64,000 nt of DNA from Telmatactis stephensoni (taxonomy: Eukaryota > Cnidaria > Anthozoa > Actiniaria > Isophelliidae). Positions 51,213 to 62,265 of this stretch are shown here, in pieces (within the stretch, counting starts at the first letter, position 1; each line of letters begins with the position of its first letter). The stretch covers positions 1 through 64,000 of the forward strand of contig JALIZF010001617.1 in assembly GCA_029948255.1 (NCBI GenBank), given 5' to 3'. Below the pieces are notes generated by a model. It worked only from the letters and a program-made list of their open reading frames with translations, was not told where the DNA came from and ran no database searches. Both the position numbers and the translations under genes were made by a program.

Positions 51213-52091
51213 ATGTTGTGGCCAACTTGGTTTCTCGCTGTGGAAGCAGTGCTCACAGTAGCAGGAAATGTCATCACCCTGCTGATATTTACAAAAACTC
51301 CTCATCTACGTGTCCGTAAACACGTCCTCATTGTAAACCTGGCTGTAGCTGATTTGCTAGTGGGACTCATAACAGTACCTATATATATTTACGTGACAGA
51401 GTTCCCTTTTCATGATCATGACAGACGAATAAAGTTAATCTATCGTTATGCCTTTACATCACAAGATGTCCTATTTGGAACAGCTTCTGTCTGTGGTTTG
51501 GCAGCCGTGGCCATTGAGCGACTGTACGCAACATACTTTCCCTTCAAACACCGCACCTTAAGCAAAACTGTGTACATCATAGGGATAGCAGTGACATGGA
51601 TTTTAGCGTTAGTTTTTGGCATTTGTGCACCATTTTATTTGGATTCCACAAACTCTCTATATTTATTTGCATCGGTCGGCCCTACCATAATATGCCTTAT
51701 CACTGTTATTGTTTCCTATGCCCTTATATGGATCAAGGTCACTTGCCTGGCACGAGTGCCTAATGTTGCGTTACATCACAGGCGTGACAAAAAGTTAACT
51801 GTCACGCTTGTAATCGTTACAATTGTTAGTTTGATTGCATGGATTCCGTTTCATTTTTTAAACATATATTGGCATTTCTGTAGTGTTGATGATTGTATCA
51901 TAGTATATATGCTACCTGCATTTAAAATCCTTCATTATGGGAATTCCCTGGCTAATCCAATCATCTACGCACTGCGCATGCCCGAATTTAAAACTGCTAT
52001 CATGCGTACATTTAGGTGTTGTTTAAAGCGTTCCGCAAACGTAAGAGAGAACAATCCACCACATGTTTGCTATCAAGAAACTACACTTTAG
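51213..52091 (+). CDS. class A GPCR, tandem copy 1 (292 aa)
   Basis: Seven-helix receptor at the plasma membrane; ligand unknown. The ATG at 51213 starts MLWPTWF; an acceptor (tttcacttcag) just upstream suggests a 5' UTR intron and an otherwise single-exon coding region. Landmarks: GN in helix 1 (N19), NLAVADLL in helix 2 (D47), AIERLY in place of DRY (R103), W129 in helix 4, AWIP in helix 6 and NPIIY in helix 7, then a short Cys-containing tail. The usual helix-3 Cys before the ligand pocket and the helix-5 Pro are absent, as in melanocortin, cannabinoid and S1P receptors, so a MECA-like affinity is inferred. About 89% identical by eye to copy 2. Confidence 0.9.
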   Translation: MLWPTWFLAVEAVLTVAGNVITLLIFTKTPHLRVRKHVLIVNLAVADLLVGLITVPIYIYVTEFPFHDHDRRIKLIYRYAFTSQDVLFGTASVCGLAAVAIERLYATYFPFKHRTLSKTVYIIGIAVTWILALVFGICAPFYLDSTNSLYLFASVGPTIICLITVIVSYALIWIKVTCLARVPNVALHHRRDKKLTVTLVIVTIVSLIAWIPFHFLNIYWHFCSVDDCIIVYMLPAFKILHYGNSLANPIIYALRMPEFKTAIMRTFRCCLKRSANVRENNPPHVCYQETTL

Positions 52092-53369
52092 CTGGTATTG
52101 TTAACCATATGAGTATCTTTAGAAACTAAAGAATGGTAAGCTTGACTTTACAGCTATTAGGCACCTTGAGACTGACGATTTTTCTCAATTACCGCGAACT
52201 GCAAACATCAAGAAATCACATTATTTGCCGTTTGAGGCTCACGCTTTCAAAGACGGGAAGCGTGTCTAGAGGTAAATACCAAATACAGCAGAATTTTATG
52301 CCTTGTTAAACATCACACAGTGATATTTGAAACCTTTTTCTTATTTTATGAGTCGTACCTATGACACAGACGCTTTCATTCTATAATTTATAGAATAATA
52401 TTCCAGAAATTTCGATTGAGATGGAGTTGGGGAAAATGCGCATAACAAACATGGCGGCATGGTGGCAGCACTTGGTCGCACGAGTGAGTGTTGACAACTA
52501 AGCAAATTTGCAAATTATTTTAGTTTCGACGAAAAATGGCTGTTTTAAAGCTTTTAGATTGTTTATTTTAGATTTTATCTGTAAAAACGTGATATGGTTC
52601 CTAGTTAACGTTTTCGATGACCTACGAACTAAATGTTTTCGATGTCCTACGGATTTTCGATTGAAATAGGCTTGGATAAAATGCACATCAACAAACATGG
52701 CGGTAGCGCACTTTGCCAGCACGCGTGAGTATTGACAACTAAGTTAATTTGCCAATTATTTGTTGTTCCGACGAAAAATGGCTGTTGTACTAGCTTTTAG
52801 ATTGTATATTTTGTTTAATTGTTTTCTAGTGCGTAGGCGATACTTGTCATATGGCCTAGGGACTAAACTTAATCCAAGCGAATAAAAATACAGACTTTAC
52901 AGTTTTCAGTTGTCATACTGACTAATTTTCCTTTGTTATAATAATTGAATTTTTTCTGGATTACAACTCTATATATATTGACGTTACTGAAACTCAGCGG
53001 TTCAGTGGAGGGTAAACGTATACAATTGTGTTATATCTTTCACTGATTACAGAGTACCATTTAATGAGAATTGTTATATAAAATGATTGAACATCGAATA
53101 AAATGCAAGTCATCCAATCTTCAGCATATTTTCAAACTGCAAAATGTGACCATTAGAACACTTATACGAAATAATAAAATAGAAATGCTATAAAGCATCG
53201 ACCAAAGTACTTTTTGTTGACATTATGATGTTCAAAATTCCACATAAAGATTTGTTGGTTCTGCTTATCGATATGGCCAATTTTAATGCATAACAAGTAG
53301 ATACAGCTAACGACAAACAGGAGAGCGCGGTTTGCAGTTTGCGGTAAAAAGGTTGAACGTCAATAGAGG

Positions 53370-53568
53370 GGTTAAGATTCTCGAAACGGCAAACGGCGGC
53401 GAGGATCACGTGACCGTTTTTGGTGCCTGGCTTAGTGTGTTTGGCATTCAAATAAGATAGTGACTTTTCACGTTTACGCCAAATGCAAAATGATTCGCCT
53501 CGTCAGACGCGAAAAAGGCAGGTCGCGTGATTCTCTCTGCCGTTTGCCCTTTTACGTGAATCTTAACC
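53370..53568. mobile_element. MITE shared by both GPCR units (copy in unit 1)
   Basis: The ends ggttaagattctcg and cgtgaatcttaacc are inverted. The interior has cggcaaacggcg and tgccgtttgccc. Present at the same place in unit 2, so it pre-dates the duplication. Confidence 0.7.
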
Positions 53569-53599
53569 TTTTTAATCTTAGTAAGGTCTCTTACGTCGC

Positions 53600-53765
53600 A
53601 CAAAATGTAATATTGTCGTAAATTGTAATACAAACTGACACAAAAATGTACCAATAACGCAAAATGTAATAAAAACTGACAAAAAATGTACTAATAACGC
53701 AAAATGTAATAAAAACTGACACAAATGTGCCAATAAATTTGTTAACGCAAAATTTTAGTTTTTGA
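53600..53765. repeat. VNTR, about 45-bp units
   Basis: The unit aacgcaaaatgtaataaaaa plus ctgacaaaaatgta occurs about three times. In the sister unit (58095-58190) it is reduced to about one and a half copies. Confidence 0.8.
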
Positions 53766-53888
53766 CACAAAATGTAATAACTGTCATTAACCATGAAAAT
53801 ACACGTTAATACGTTCACAACTAGATTATGTGATCGTTATTTAGCAGAATTCACCAGAATGACATTACTGATTGGAAAGCCAATTGTT

Positions 53889-53985
53889 GAAGATCATAGG
53901 AGGGGAGGGGAGAGGAGAGGAGAGGAAATGGGAGAGGAGAGGAGGGGAGAGCAGAGCAGAGCAGAGCAGAGGAAGCGTAATTGTA
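53889..53985. repeat. purine microsatellite (gagga/gcaga)n
   Basis: ggaggggagaggaga and agagcagagcagag runs directly downstream of the conserved block gacattactgattgga. The sister unit has a different purine repeat at the same point. Confidence 0.85.
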
Positions 53986-54818
53986 AAAAGTCAAACTAAT
54001 CTAATGTACCCTGTCAGCAGACGCTATTTTTTCCCTTTAACGCTGGGAAATCGAGAGCCGAATGTAATGAGGAGTTATTAAGATCTCTTGTCGAAATTGA
54101 AAAAAATGAATGTCGACTCGTTGGCTCTGCCGGCGTTGAAAGAGAATAGCCTCTGCTTGCAGGGCAATCTAATAAGGAGTTATTAATGCGGCATGTCTCT
54201 TGTGGAAAATTAAAACAAAAAACAGAAAACAAATGAATGTTTGCTAACTTTATGAATACTAGAGCACTGATATGTCAAAAGATAAGTGAGAAAGACAGAA
54301 AAATTCCTATTCAGTAATCCTATTGTGAACCACCAATTATATCTGCTCAGTAACATTCATCAAACAGAAATTACCAAGTGACTAGTTTGGACTGCGTTGG
54401 TGTATTAAGATACCCAAACTGATTAAGGAATGAAATGCAAATTTGTAACACTACTAACATTATTGACGTTTCGAGCTTTTCCTAATAAATCGCCAAGTAC
54501 AAGTACGGTACAAGTAAGCAAGGTACGTAGAAAAAGTGATGTATCTCTACGGATTTATTTAATTCTTGGGGAAGGAAAAGTAAAAAAGGTATAAGTTTAG
54601 AAAATATTTCTATTTGTGTTTTTAACCACATCATCAAAAGCCCCCCTAAAAAAGGAAAAAGAAAAAAAAAAACTTTTTTAAACAGGAATTGGAAAATAAT
54701 ACTCAAGTTAAAAATGGCCTTATTCGTAAAAATAGCTGCTTTTTTCACAAGTGCAATTTAAAGTGAATTTCAATTTTAGCATCGACGGATACTTCGCTTG
54801 TTGACGTGTTTGAATATA

Positions 54819-55064
54819 CACCTATTTCAAAAAAGGTTGTCACCGCTAAGAGCGATAGGCGATAGGTAATAGGTCATTCCAAGACCGCAAAGCACTATTG
54901 ATTTCTAATTGATTTACATATGAATAGCCAAATATTTGATGGAAGAGTGTAAAGAAAGATTTAGGATGGCTTAATTAAGAAATCAATAGTGCTTTGCGGT
55001 CTTGGAATGACCTATTACCTATCGCCTATCGCTCTTAGCGGTGACAACCTTTTTGAAATAGGTG
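54819..55064. mobile_element. MITE with TA target duplication, unique to GPCR unit 1
   Basis: Arms of about 85 bp (cacctatttcaaaaaaggtt... and ...aacctttttgaaataggtg) flanked by TA at 54817-54818 and 55065-55066. The sister unit at about 59318-59332 reads tgaatatatatcgcc, the empty site with a single TA. This gives exact element borders and a mariner-type target. Confidence 0.92.
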
Positions 55065-55066
55065 TA

Positions 55067-55935
55067 TATGGCCAGTAAGATAATGAGATAGGGCTGCATT
55101 TGATGGTCCGTATATGTGTCATGTCTTCGATAAGTTACTTAGAAAAGTCTCAAGCTTATGATATTGACCAGTTTGTTTTTGTATACTAACAGATTTCTGG
55201 TTCAAATTTAATATCAAAATGTGCTAAAAATGGGATACAGTGACGTGGGATCTATGTTTACAGTCGAGAGGCGGCATGCTTTACCTGAGTCAACATTAAT
55301 ATAAAACATATTGACATTTCCAGCACTTTTATTGCAAAACGTTTAGGTTTCCTATTCAAAATTTTTTCCCCTTCGCTAGAAAACACATGTGTGGTGAAAT
55401 TGATGGAATAAAAAGTGAAGACAAGGACGTGTTAAGGTTAGCACGAAGCCCTCTTGAGCCGCAGCAATGATTGGTTTAAAAAACAATGGTCTTTTTAGAA
55501 AAACGAATGAGAATTCAATTGTCCTCTATTAGCCAATCAATAAAATGCGTTCAAACGCACTTCATGCTATCCGAGGTGCAGTTAATCTAAACGAGCCTCT
55601 AAAACTAAAACTTAAAAAAGAACTTCTTACATTCCTTAGATTCAATTATCATTGTCTTCTTTTTTCAAAAAAAATGCCGTTTTCAGCCATTTGTCCCGAA
55701 ATTAAAGTCGCCATCTTGCAAATCAAATCGTGCGCAAGCACACTTAAGCGAAAGAATCGCGCACAGCTAGTGTCCGCAAAGCAAAACATTGAATGGTATT
55801 ACCTTCAAAGCCAAAGCTGAGACAGCTAAGGCTTTGCCGAAAACCGTGAGCCAGTCGTTCAAAATAAAAACTAAGACGTGAAAAATGTTTTTGTTTGAAT
55901 TTCAGGAGCATTTATCAGTGACTTTGAGTACTCCA
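55067..55935. other. spacer and leader before GPCR copy 2
   Basis: Duplicated spacer up to about 55250, then about 400 bp without counterpart in the next unit, then the shared leader from 55700 (atcttgcaaatc, aatcgcgcacagctagtgt). A short open frame at 55545-55820 has no recognisable protein features. Confidence 0.5.
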
Positions 55936-56814
55936 ATGCTGTGGCCAACTTGGTTTCTCGCTGTGGAAGCAGTGCTAACAGTAGCAGGAAATGTCACCAC
56001 CCTGCTGATATTTACAAAAACTCCTCATCTACGTGTCCGTAAACACGTCCTCATTGTAAACCTGGCTGTAGCTGATTTGCTAGTGGGACTCATATCAGTT
56101 CCTATGTATATTTCCGCAATAGAGTTCCCTTTTCATGACAGTGGACGAATAATGTTAATCTATCGTTATGTCTTTACATCACAAGATGTCCTATTTGGTA
56201 CAGCTTCTGTCTGTGGCTTGGCAGCCGTGGCCATTGAGCGAGTATACGCAACATACTTTCCCTTCAAACACCGCACCTTAAGCAAAACTGTGTACATCAT
56301 CGGGATAGCAGTGACATGGATTTTAGCGTCAGTTTTTGGCATTTGTGCACCATTTCATGTGGATTCCACAAACTCTCTATACGTATTTGCATCGGTCGGC
56401 CCTACCATAATATGCCTTATCACTTTTATTGTTTCCTATACCCTTATATGGATCAAAGTCACTTTCATGACACGCGTGCCTAATGTTGCGTTACATCACA
56501 GGCGTGACAAAAAGTTAACTGTCACCCTTGTAATCGTTACAACTGTTAGTTTGATTGCATGGATTCCGTTTCATTTCTTACTCATATATCGGCATTTCTG
56601 TAGTGATGATGATTGTGTCATAGTATATATGCTACTACCTGCATTTAAAATCCTTCATTATGGGAATTCCCTGGCTAATCCAATCATCTACGCAATGCGC
56701 ATGCCCGAATTTAAGACTGCTATCATGCGTACATTTAAGTGTTGTTTGAATCGTTCCGCAAACGTAAGAGAGAACAATCCGCCACATGTTTGCTATCAAG
56801 AAACTGCACTTTAG
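55936..56814 (+). CDS. class A GPCR, tandem copy 2 (292 aa)
   Basis: Intact paralogue of the receptor at 51213, same length and landmarks (GN, NLAVADLL, AIERVY, AWIP, NPIIY). A longer frame opens at 55885, but those 17 codons read through an intron-like tttgaatttcag acceptor; the ATG at 55936 corresponds to the copy 1 start. Changes against copy 1 concentrate in the first extracellular loop (about residues 57-75, including one residue fewer) and at the third extracellular loop (one Leu more), while the first 50 residues and the C-terminal tail are nearly identical. Confidence 0.9.
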   Translation: MLWPTWFLAVEAVLTVAGNVTTLLIFTKTPHLRVRKHVLIVNLAVADLLVGLISVPMYISAIEFPFHDSGRIMLIYRYVFTSQDVLFGTASVCGLAAVAIERVYATYFPFKHRTLSKTVYIIGIAVTWILASVFGICAPFHVDSTNSLYVFASVGPTIICLITFIVSYTLIWIKVTFMTRVPNVALHHRRDKKLTVTLVIVTTVSLIAWIPFHFLLIYRHFCSDDDCVIVYMLLPAFKILHYGNSLANPIIYAMRMPEFKTAIMRTFKCCLNRSANVRENNPPHVCYQETAL

Positions 56815-57867
56815 CCCTTTTCTTATTTTATGAGTAGTACCTATGACACAGACGCTTTCATTCTTTAATTTATAGAATAATATTCCAGAAAAATATTCCA
56901 GAAATTTCGATTGAGATGGGGTTGGGGAAAATGCGCATAACAAACATGGCGGCAGCACTTGATCGCACGACTGAGTGTTGACAACTGAGCAAATTTGCAA
57001 ATTATTTGTTGTTTCGACGAAAAATGGCTGTTTTAAAGCTTTTAGATTGTTTATTTTAGGTTTTATCTTTAAAAACGTGATATGGTTCCTAGTTAACGTT
57101 TTCGATGACCTACGAACTAAATGTTTTCGATGTCCTACGAACTGTGTGTTGTATCTTTGGTACAAACGCTTTGTTCTTGAATTTATAGAATAATAGTGGA
57201 GTATTTTCGATTGAAACAGGCTTGGATAAAATGCACATAAACAAACATGGCGGTAGCGCACTTTGCCGGCACGCGTGAGTATTGACAACTAAGTTAATTT
57301 GCCAATTATTTGTTGTTCCGACGAAAAATGGCTGTTGCACTAGCTTTTAGATTGTTTATTTTGTTTAATTGTTTTCTAGTACGTAGGCGATACTTGTCAT
57401 ATGGCCTATGGACTAAACTTAATCCAAGTAAATAAAAATACAGACTTTACAGTTTTCAGTTGTCATATTAACTCATTTTCCTTTGTTATCATAATTGAAT
57501 TTTCTTGGCCATGGATTACAACTCTATATTGACGTTACTTAAACTCAGTTCAATGGAGAGTAAACGTATACAATTGTGTTATATCTTTCACTGATTACAG
57601 AGTAAGTCATCCACTCTTCAGCTTATCTTCAGATTGCAAAATGTGACCATTAGAACACTAATACGAAATAATAAAATAGAAATGCTAAAAGCATCGACCA
57701 AAGTACTTTTTGTTGACATTATGATGTTCAAAATTCCACTGATAAAGATTTGTTGGTTCTGCTTATCGATATGCCCAATTTTAATGCATAACAAGTAGAT
57801 ACAGCCAACGACAAACAGGAGAGCGCGGTTTGCAGTTTGCGGTAAAAAGGTCGAACGTCAATAGAGG

Positions 57868-58066
57868 GGTTAAGATTCTCGAAACGGCAAACGGCGGCGA
57901 GGATCACGTGACCGTTTTTGGTGCCTGGCTTAGTGTGTTTGGCACTCAAATAAGATAGTGACTTTTCACGTTTACGCCAAATACAAAATGATTCGCCTCG
58001 CCAGACGCGAAAAAGGCAGGTCGCGTGATTCTCTCTGCCGTTTGCCCTTTTACGTGAATCTTAACC
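57868..58066. mobile_element. MITE shared by both GPCR units (copy in unit 2)
   Basis: Sister of 53370-53568, same ends and position in the unit. Open frames across it on the minus strand are conserved only because the DNA is duplicated. Confidence 0.7.
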
Positions 58067-58292
58067 TCTATTAATCTTAGTAAAGTCTCTTACGTCGCAC
58101 AAAATGTACTAGCTATTGACGTAAATTGTAATACAAACTGACACAAAATGAAATAAATTTGTTAACGCAAAATTTTAAATGTAATAACTGTCATTAACCA
58201 TGAAAATACACGTTAGTACGTTCACAACTAGATTATGTGATCGTCATTTAGCAGAATTCACCAGAATGACATTACTGATTGGACAGCCGATT

Positions 58293-58505
<213 letters not shown>

Positions 58506-59879
58506 AAAAGGTAAAAATTAAGTCAAACTAATCTAGTTAATGTATACCCTGTCAGCAGATGCTATTTTTCTCTAACGTTGGGAAATGAGAGCCGAATCTA
58601 ATGAGGAGTTATTATCTCTTGTCGAAATTGAAAAAAAAAAAAAATGAATGTCGACTCGTCGGCTCTGCCAGCGTTGAAAGAGAATAGCCTCTGCTTGCAG
58701 GGTAATCTAATGAGGAGTTATTAATGCGGCATGTCTCTTGTGGAAAGAAAATTAATGTTTGCTAACTTTATGAATATTAAAGCATATGTCAAAAGATAAG
58801 AAAGCCAGAAAAATTCCTATTCAGTAATCCTATTGTGAACCACCAATTATATCTGCTCAGTAACATTCATCAGAGTGACTAGTTTGGACTGCGTTGGTGT
58901 ATTAAGATACCAAAACTGACTAAGGAATGAAATGCAAATTTATAACACTACTAACCATTTTTGACATTTCGAACCTTACCTAATGAATCGTCAAGTACAA
59001 GCAAGGTAAAAGTAAGCAAGGTACGTAGAAAAAGTCATGTATCTCTACCGATTCATTGAATTCTTGGGGAAGGAAAAGTAAGAAAGGTATAAGTTTAGAA
59101 AATATTTTTATTTGTGTTTTTAACCAGATCATCAAAAAGCCCGCTAAAAAGGAAAAAGAAAAATAACAGCACTTTTTTTAAATAGGAATTATGGAAAATA
59201 ATATACAAGTTAAAAATGGCCTTATTCGTAAAAATAGCTGCTTTTTTCACAAGTGTAATTCACAGTGAATTTGAATTTTAGCATCGACGGATACCGACTT
59301 CGCTTGTTGACGTGTTTGAATATATATCGCCAGTGAAATAATGAGATAGGGCTGCATTTGAAGGTCCATATATGTGTCATGTCTTCGATAAGTTACTTAG
59401 AAAAGTCCCAAGCTAATGATATTCACCATTTATTTTTGTATACTAAAAGATTTCTGGTTCAAATTTAATATCAAAATGTGCTCAAAACGAGATACCGAAT
59501 TTTGTGGGATCTGTGTTTAAGGGGAGACGCTTCTCTCCCCCGTCCCATGATCCCCTGCCCTTTTCGAGGACAAGTCCCTGCTCTTTTGTTTTTCGAGCGA
59601 GACGACTGGGGACGAGTCTGGGTTATTATTATCATTATTGTCGTTTTTTTGGCGTCATCTTGCAAATCGAATCGTGCGCAAGCACACTTTAGCGAAAGAA
59701 TCGCGCACAGCTAGTGTTCGCAATGCAAAACATTGAATGGTATTACCTTAAAAGCCAAAGCTGAGACAGCTAAAACTTTGCCGAAAACCGTGAACCGGTC
59801 GTTCAAAATAAAAATTTAGACGTGAAAAATGTTTTTGTTTTTATTTCAGGATCATTTATCAGTGACTTTTAGTGCTCCA

Positions 59880-60624
59880 ATGTTGTGGCCAACCTGGTTT
59901 CTCGCTGTGGAAGCAGTGCTCACAGTAGCAGGAAATGTCACCACCCTGCTGATATTTACAAAAACTCCTCATCTACGTGTCCGTAAACACGTCCTCATTG
60001 TAAACCTGGCTGTAGCTGATTTGCTAGTGGGACTCATATCAGTACCTATGTATCGGTACCTATGTATATTTACGTGATAGAAAACCTTACTCAAAATACA
60101 TCGTCCCTTTTTCTACGCGTACTTCAATCACAAGATATCCTGTTTGGTACAGCTTCTGTCTGTGGTTTGGCAGCCTTGGCCATTGAGCGACTGTACGCAA
60201 CATACTTGCTATGGTCTTAATTCACCTCAGATTAAGCCCCATACAGAGCTACAGGCTAATTCCAATATGGACTACTATCACAATATCGCTTATATTGATA
60301 ATCGTGTCATATATCCTTATATGGATCAAAGTCTCTTGCGTGACACGAGTGCCTAACGTTGCATTACATCACAGGCGTGATAAAAAACTAACTGTCACGC
60401 TTGTGATCGTTACAATCGTTAGCCTGATTGCATGGGTTCCGTTTCAAGTCTTAAGCATATATTGGCATTATTCGAATGGTGGAGAACTTGAACTTCTACA
60501 TTTTTTAAAAATACTTCACTATGGGAACTCACTCGCTAATCCCATCATCTACGCACTGCGCATGCCCGAATTTAAAACTGCTATCATGCGTACATTGAGG
60601 CGCTGTCGAAACTGTTCGATGTGA
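59880..60624 (+). pseudogene. class A GPCR, tandem copy 3, disrupted
   Basis: Starts like its siblings (MLWPTWF at 59880) through helix 2. A 14-bp direct duplication (gtacctatgtatcg, about 60045-60072) shifts the frame into a stop at 60077. Helix 3 is still readable in another frame (GTASVCGLAALAIERLYATY), after which most of helix 4 and the second extracellular loop is missing. Helices 5-7 continue open to 60624, with VALHHRRDKKLTV, AWVP and NPIIYALRMPEF. The part from 60460 on (HYSNGGELELLHF) differs from copies 1 and 2 more than the 5' part does, hinting at gene conversion of the 5' end or an older origin. A shortened transcript cannot be excluded. Confidence 0.85.
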
Positions 60625-61974
60625 CCAATCCACCACTTTATCAAGACACTACACGGTGACTGGTATTGGTAGCTGATAAGTGTCTTTAGAAACTAAAGAA
60701 TTGTACATGTAAGCATGGCTTTACAGCTATTACTGGACAATTTCTCCGTGTACAGGACACATGACACAAATTAAGGGTGCTGGGACATATCTCGTTACTA
60801 AGCAACGTGGCTGTTATGCTGGCTGTAAAAACGAGTGCCAGAGCTCATTGACGTCTTCAATTTTACGTCTTCAATTTTACGATTTTTTGAGTGAAAATGT
60901 CACTTTTCGAATACCCCCGTTTCTTTGGGGTTCGCAGTTTTATCGAGAAAGCGGGAAATTTTCGTCATGATACGTCATTATGACGTCATAATGACGTTTT
61001 TTGTGACGAAAATGCGTCATAACACCACACATTTCAAATTGAAAAAACTACAATTTTGATTTTATGCAACTCTGTGTTTGCCGCTGTGCCAATACATTCA
61101 TTGTATTGGCGTTTAAATACCCTTAATTTTGATCATATGTGGTCATTTGGCGGGAAATTTGAATTTCATTAGCTGTAACTTCGCACCCTTTAATCTGATT
61201 GAGATGGGGTTTTCACTATAAACGTTCTTTTTGAGTAGCAAAAATGTCTGTAAAGTTTTGAACATTGCTTAACAAGTTTTTGATGTTGTTACTAAAAATA
61301 GGTATCATTTATGACGTCATAACTTTAAAAAACTTCCAAAATACCTTTACAATTGTAAAAAAAATAAGGATTTTCTTTCTAATGAACATGTTTTAATATT
61401 TTGCTTCATTTGGAAAATAAATTACTCCTCTGTGAGCCAAAAATTGAATTTAAGAACCTTGCGGGAGGAAAAGCCCTAGCAACCGACCATCGTGAAATTA
61501 TCGAAACTACAAGCTAAGGCCGAAATCGCTCCAGGGTACACTAGTAACATATGGGTTTTCAATGATATGTTTTATCTGTGAATTCGCCACATAATCGTGT
61601 TTGGGATACCAAGAATTTGTTTCAGTCGCTGTTTGTGATTTCCACGTACACGCGCTTCTTTAAAATCATCTACTCAACAGATTTCCCAGTGTTCATTTCG
61701 GTATCAGCTTCTATGTTTTGAAGGGGTCAACGTTTGTACAATATAGGAATATACAGACAATATCTCTTTCCAACCATCATTGGTCTACCTTCCTTTAACA
61801 TTCAGGATTAATTATTAATTTAATCATATGTGACAGTCCGCAACAGTTTCCTATTCCGTGGATGAAATGAATAAAGAACAAACTACAATGGTGATAAATA
61901 AAGCTTAATTAATAAACATATAAACTTAATAAAATTAATAAACACACAAAATTAGTGACTTAGTCTTTAGCGGT

Positions 61975-62265
61975 CTGCAGGGCGGAATTGAATGAAGATA
62001 TGGTTTCATTTTTTAATTAGATAGTTTGGTAATTTGTTCCAATCTTTGACAGTTCTGGCAAAGAAGTTAAATTTGTAGGTAGCGTTTAGGATGAAACGAA
62101 AGAGTAATTAACCCGTCCCTTTCGCTGGATATATTCAGGAGCAGTTGTAGAACAGAGATTGTTTACTGTTTTATACATCATGACTAGTCTTGAAAATTTT
62201 CTTCATTGCAGGAGTGTTGGTTTATTCCAATAATTGTTAATTTTGGTATTGATTCAAACGAAAAG
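61975..62265 (-). mobile_element. C-terminal relic of a LINE reverse transcriptase ORF
   Basis: On the minus strand, two frames read RLVMMYKTVNNLCSTTAPEY and then YKFNFFARTVKDWNKLPNYL, the typical last block of CR1/L2-like ORF2 proteins (F-R-T-x-x-D-W-N-x-L-P). A frameshift separates them. The 3' flank is AT-rich with taataaac repeats. Confidence 0.8.

Noticed and set aside
53188..53451. Minus-strand frame conserved at 57728-57949
   Set aside because: Conservation reflects the segmental duplication; it overlaps a MITE and has no domain or codon signal.
56635..57288. 217-codon minus-strand frame behind GPCR copy 2
   Set aside because: Antisense to the GPCR 3' end and repeated spacer; no similarity to known proteins and not open in the sister unit.
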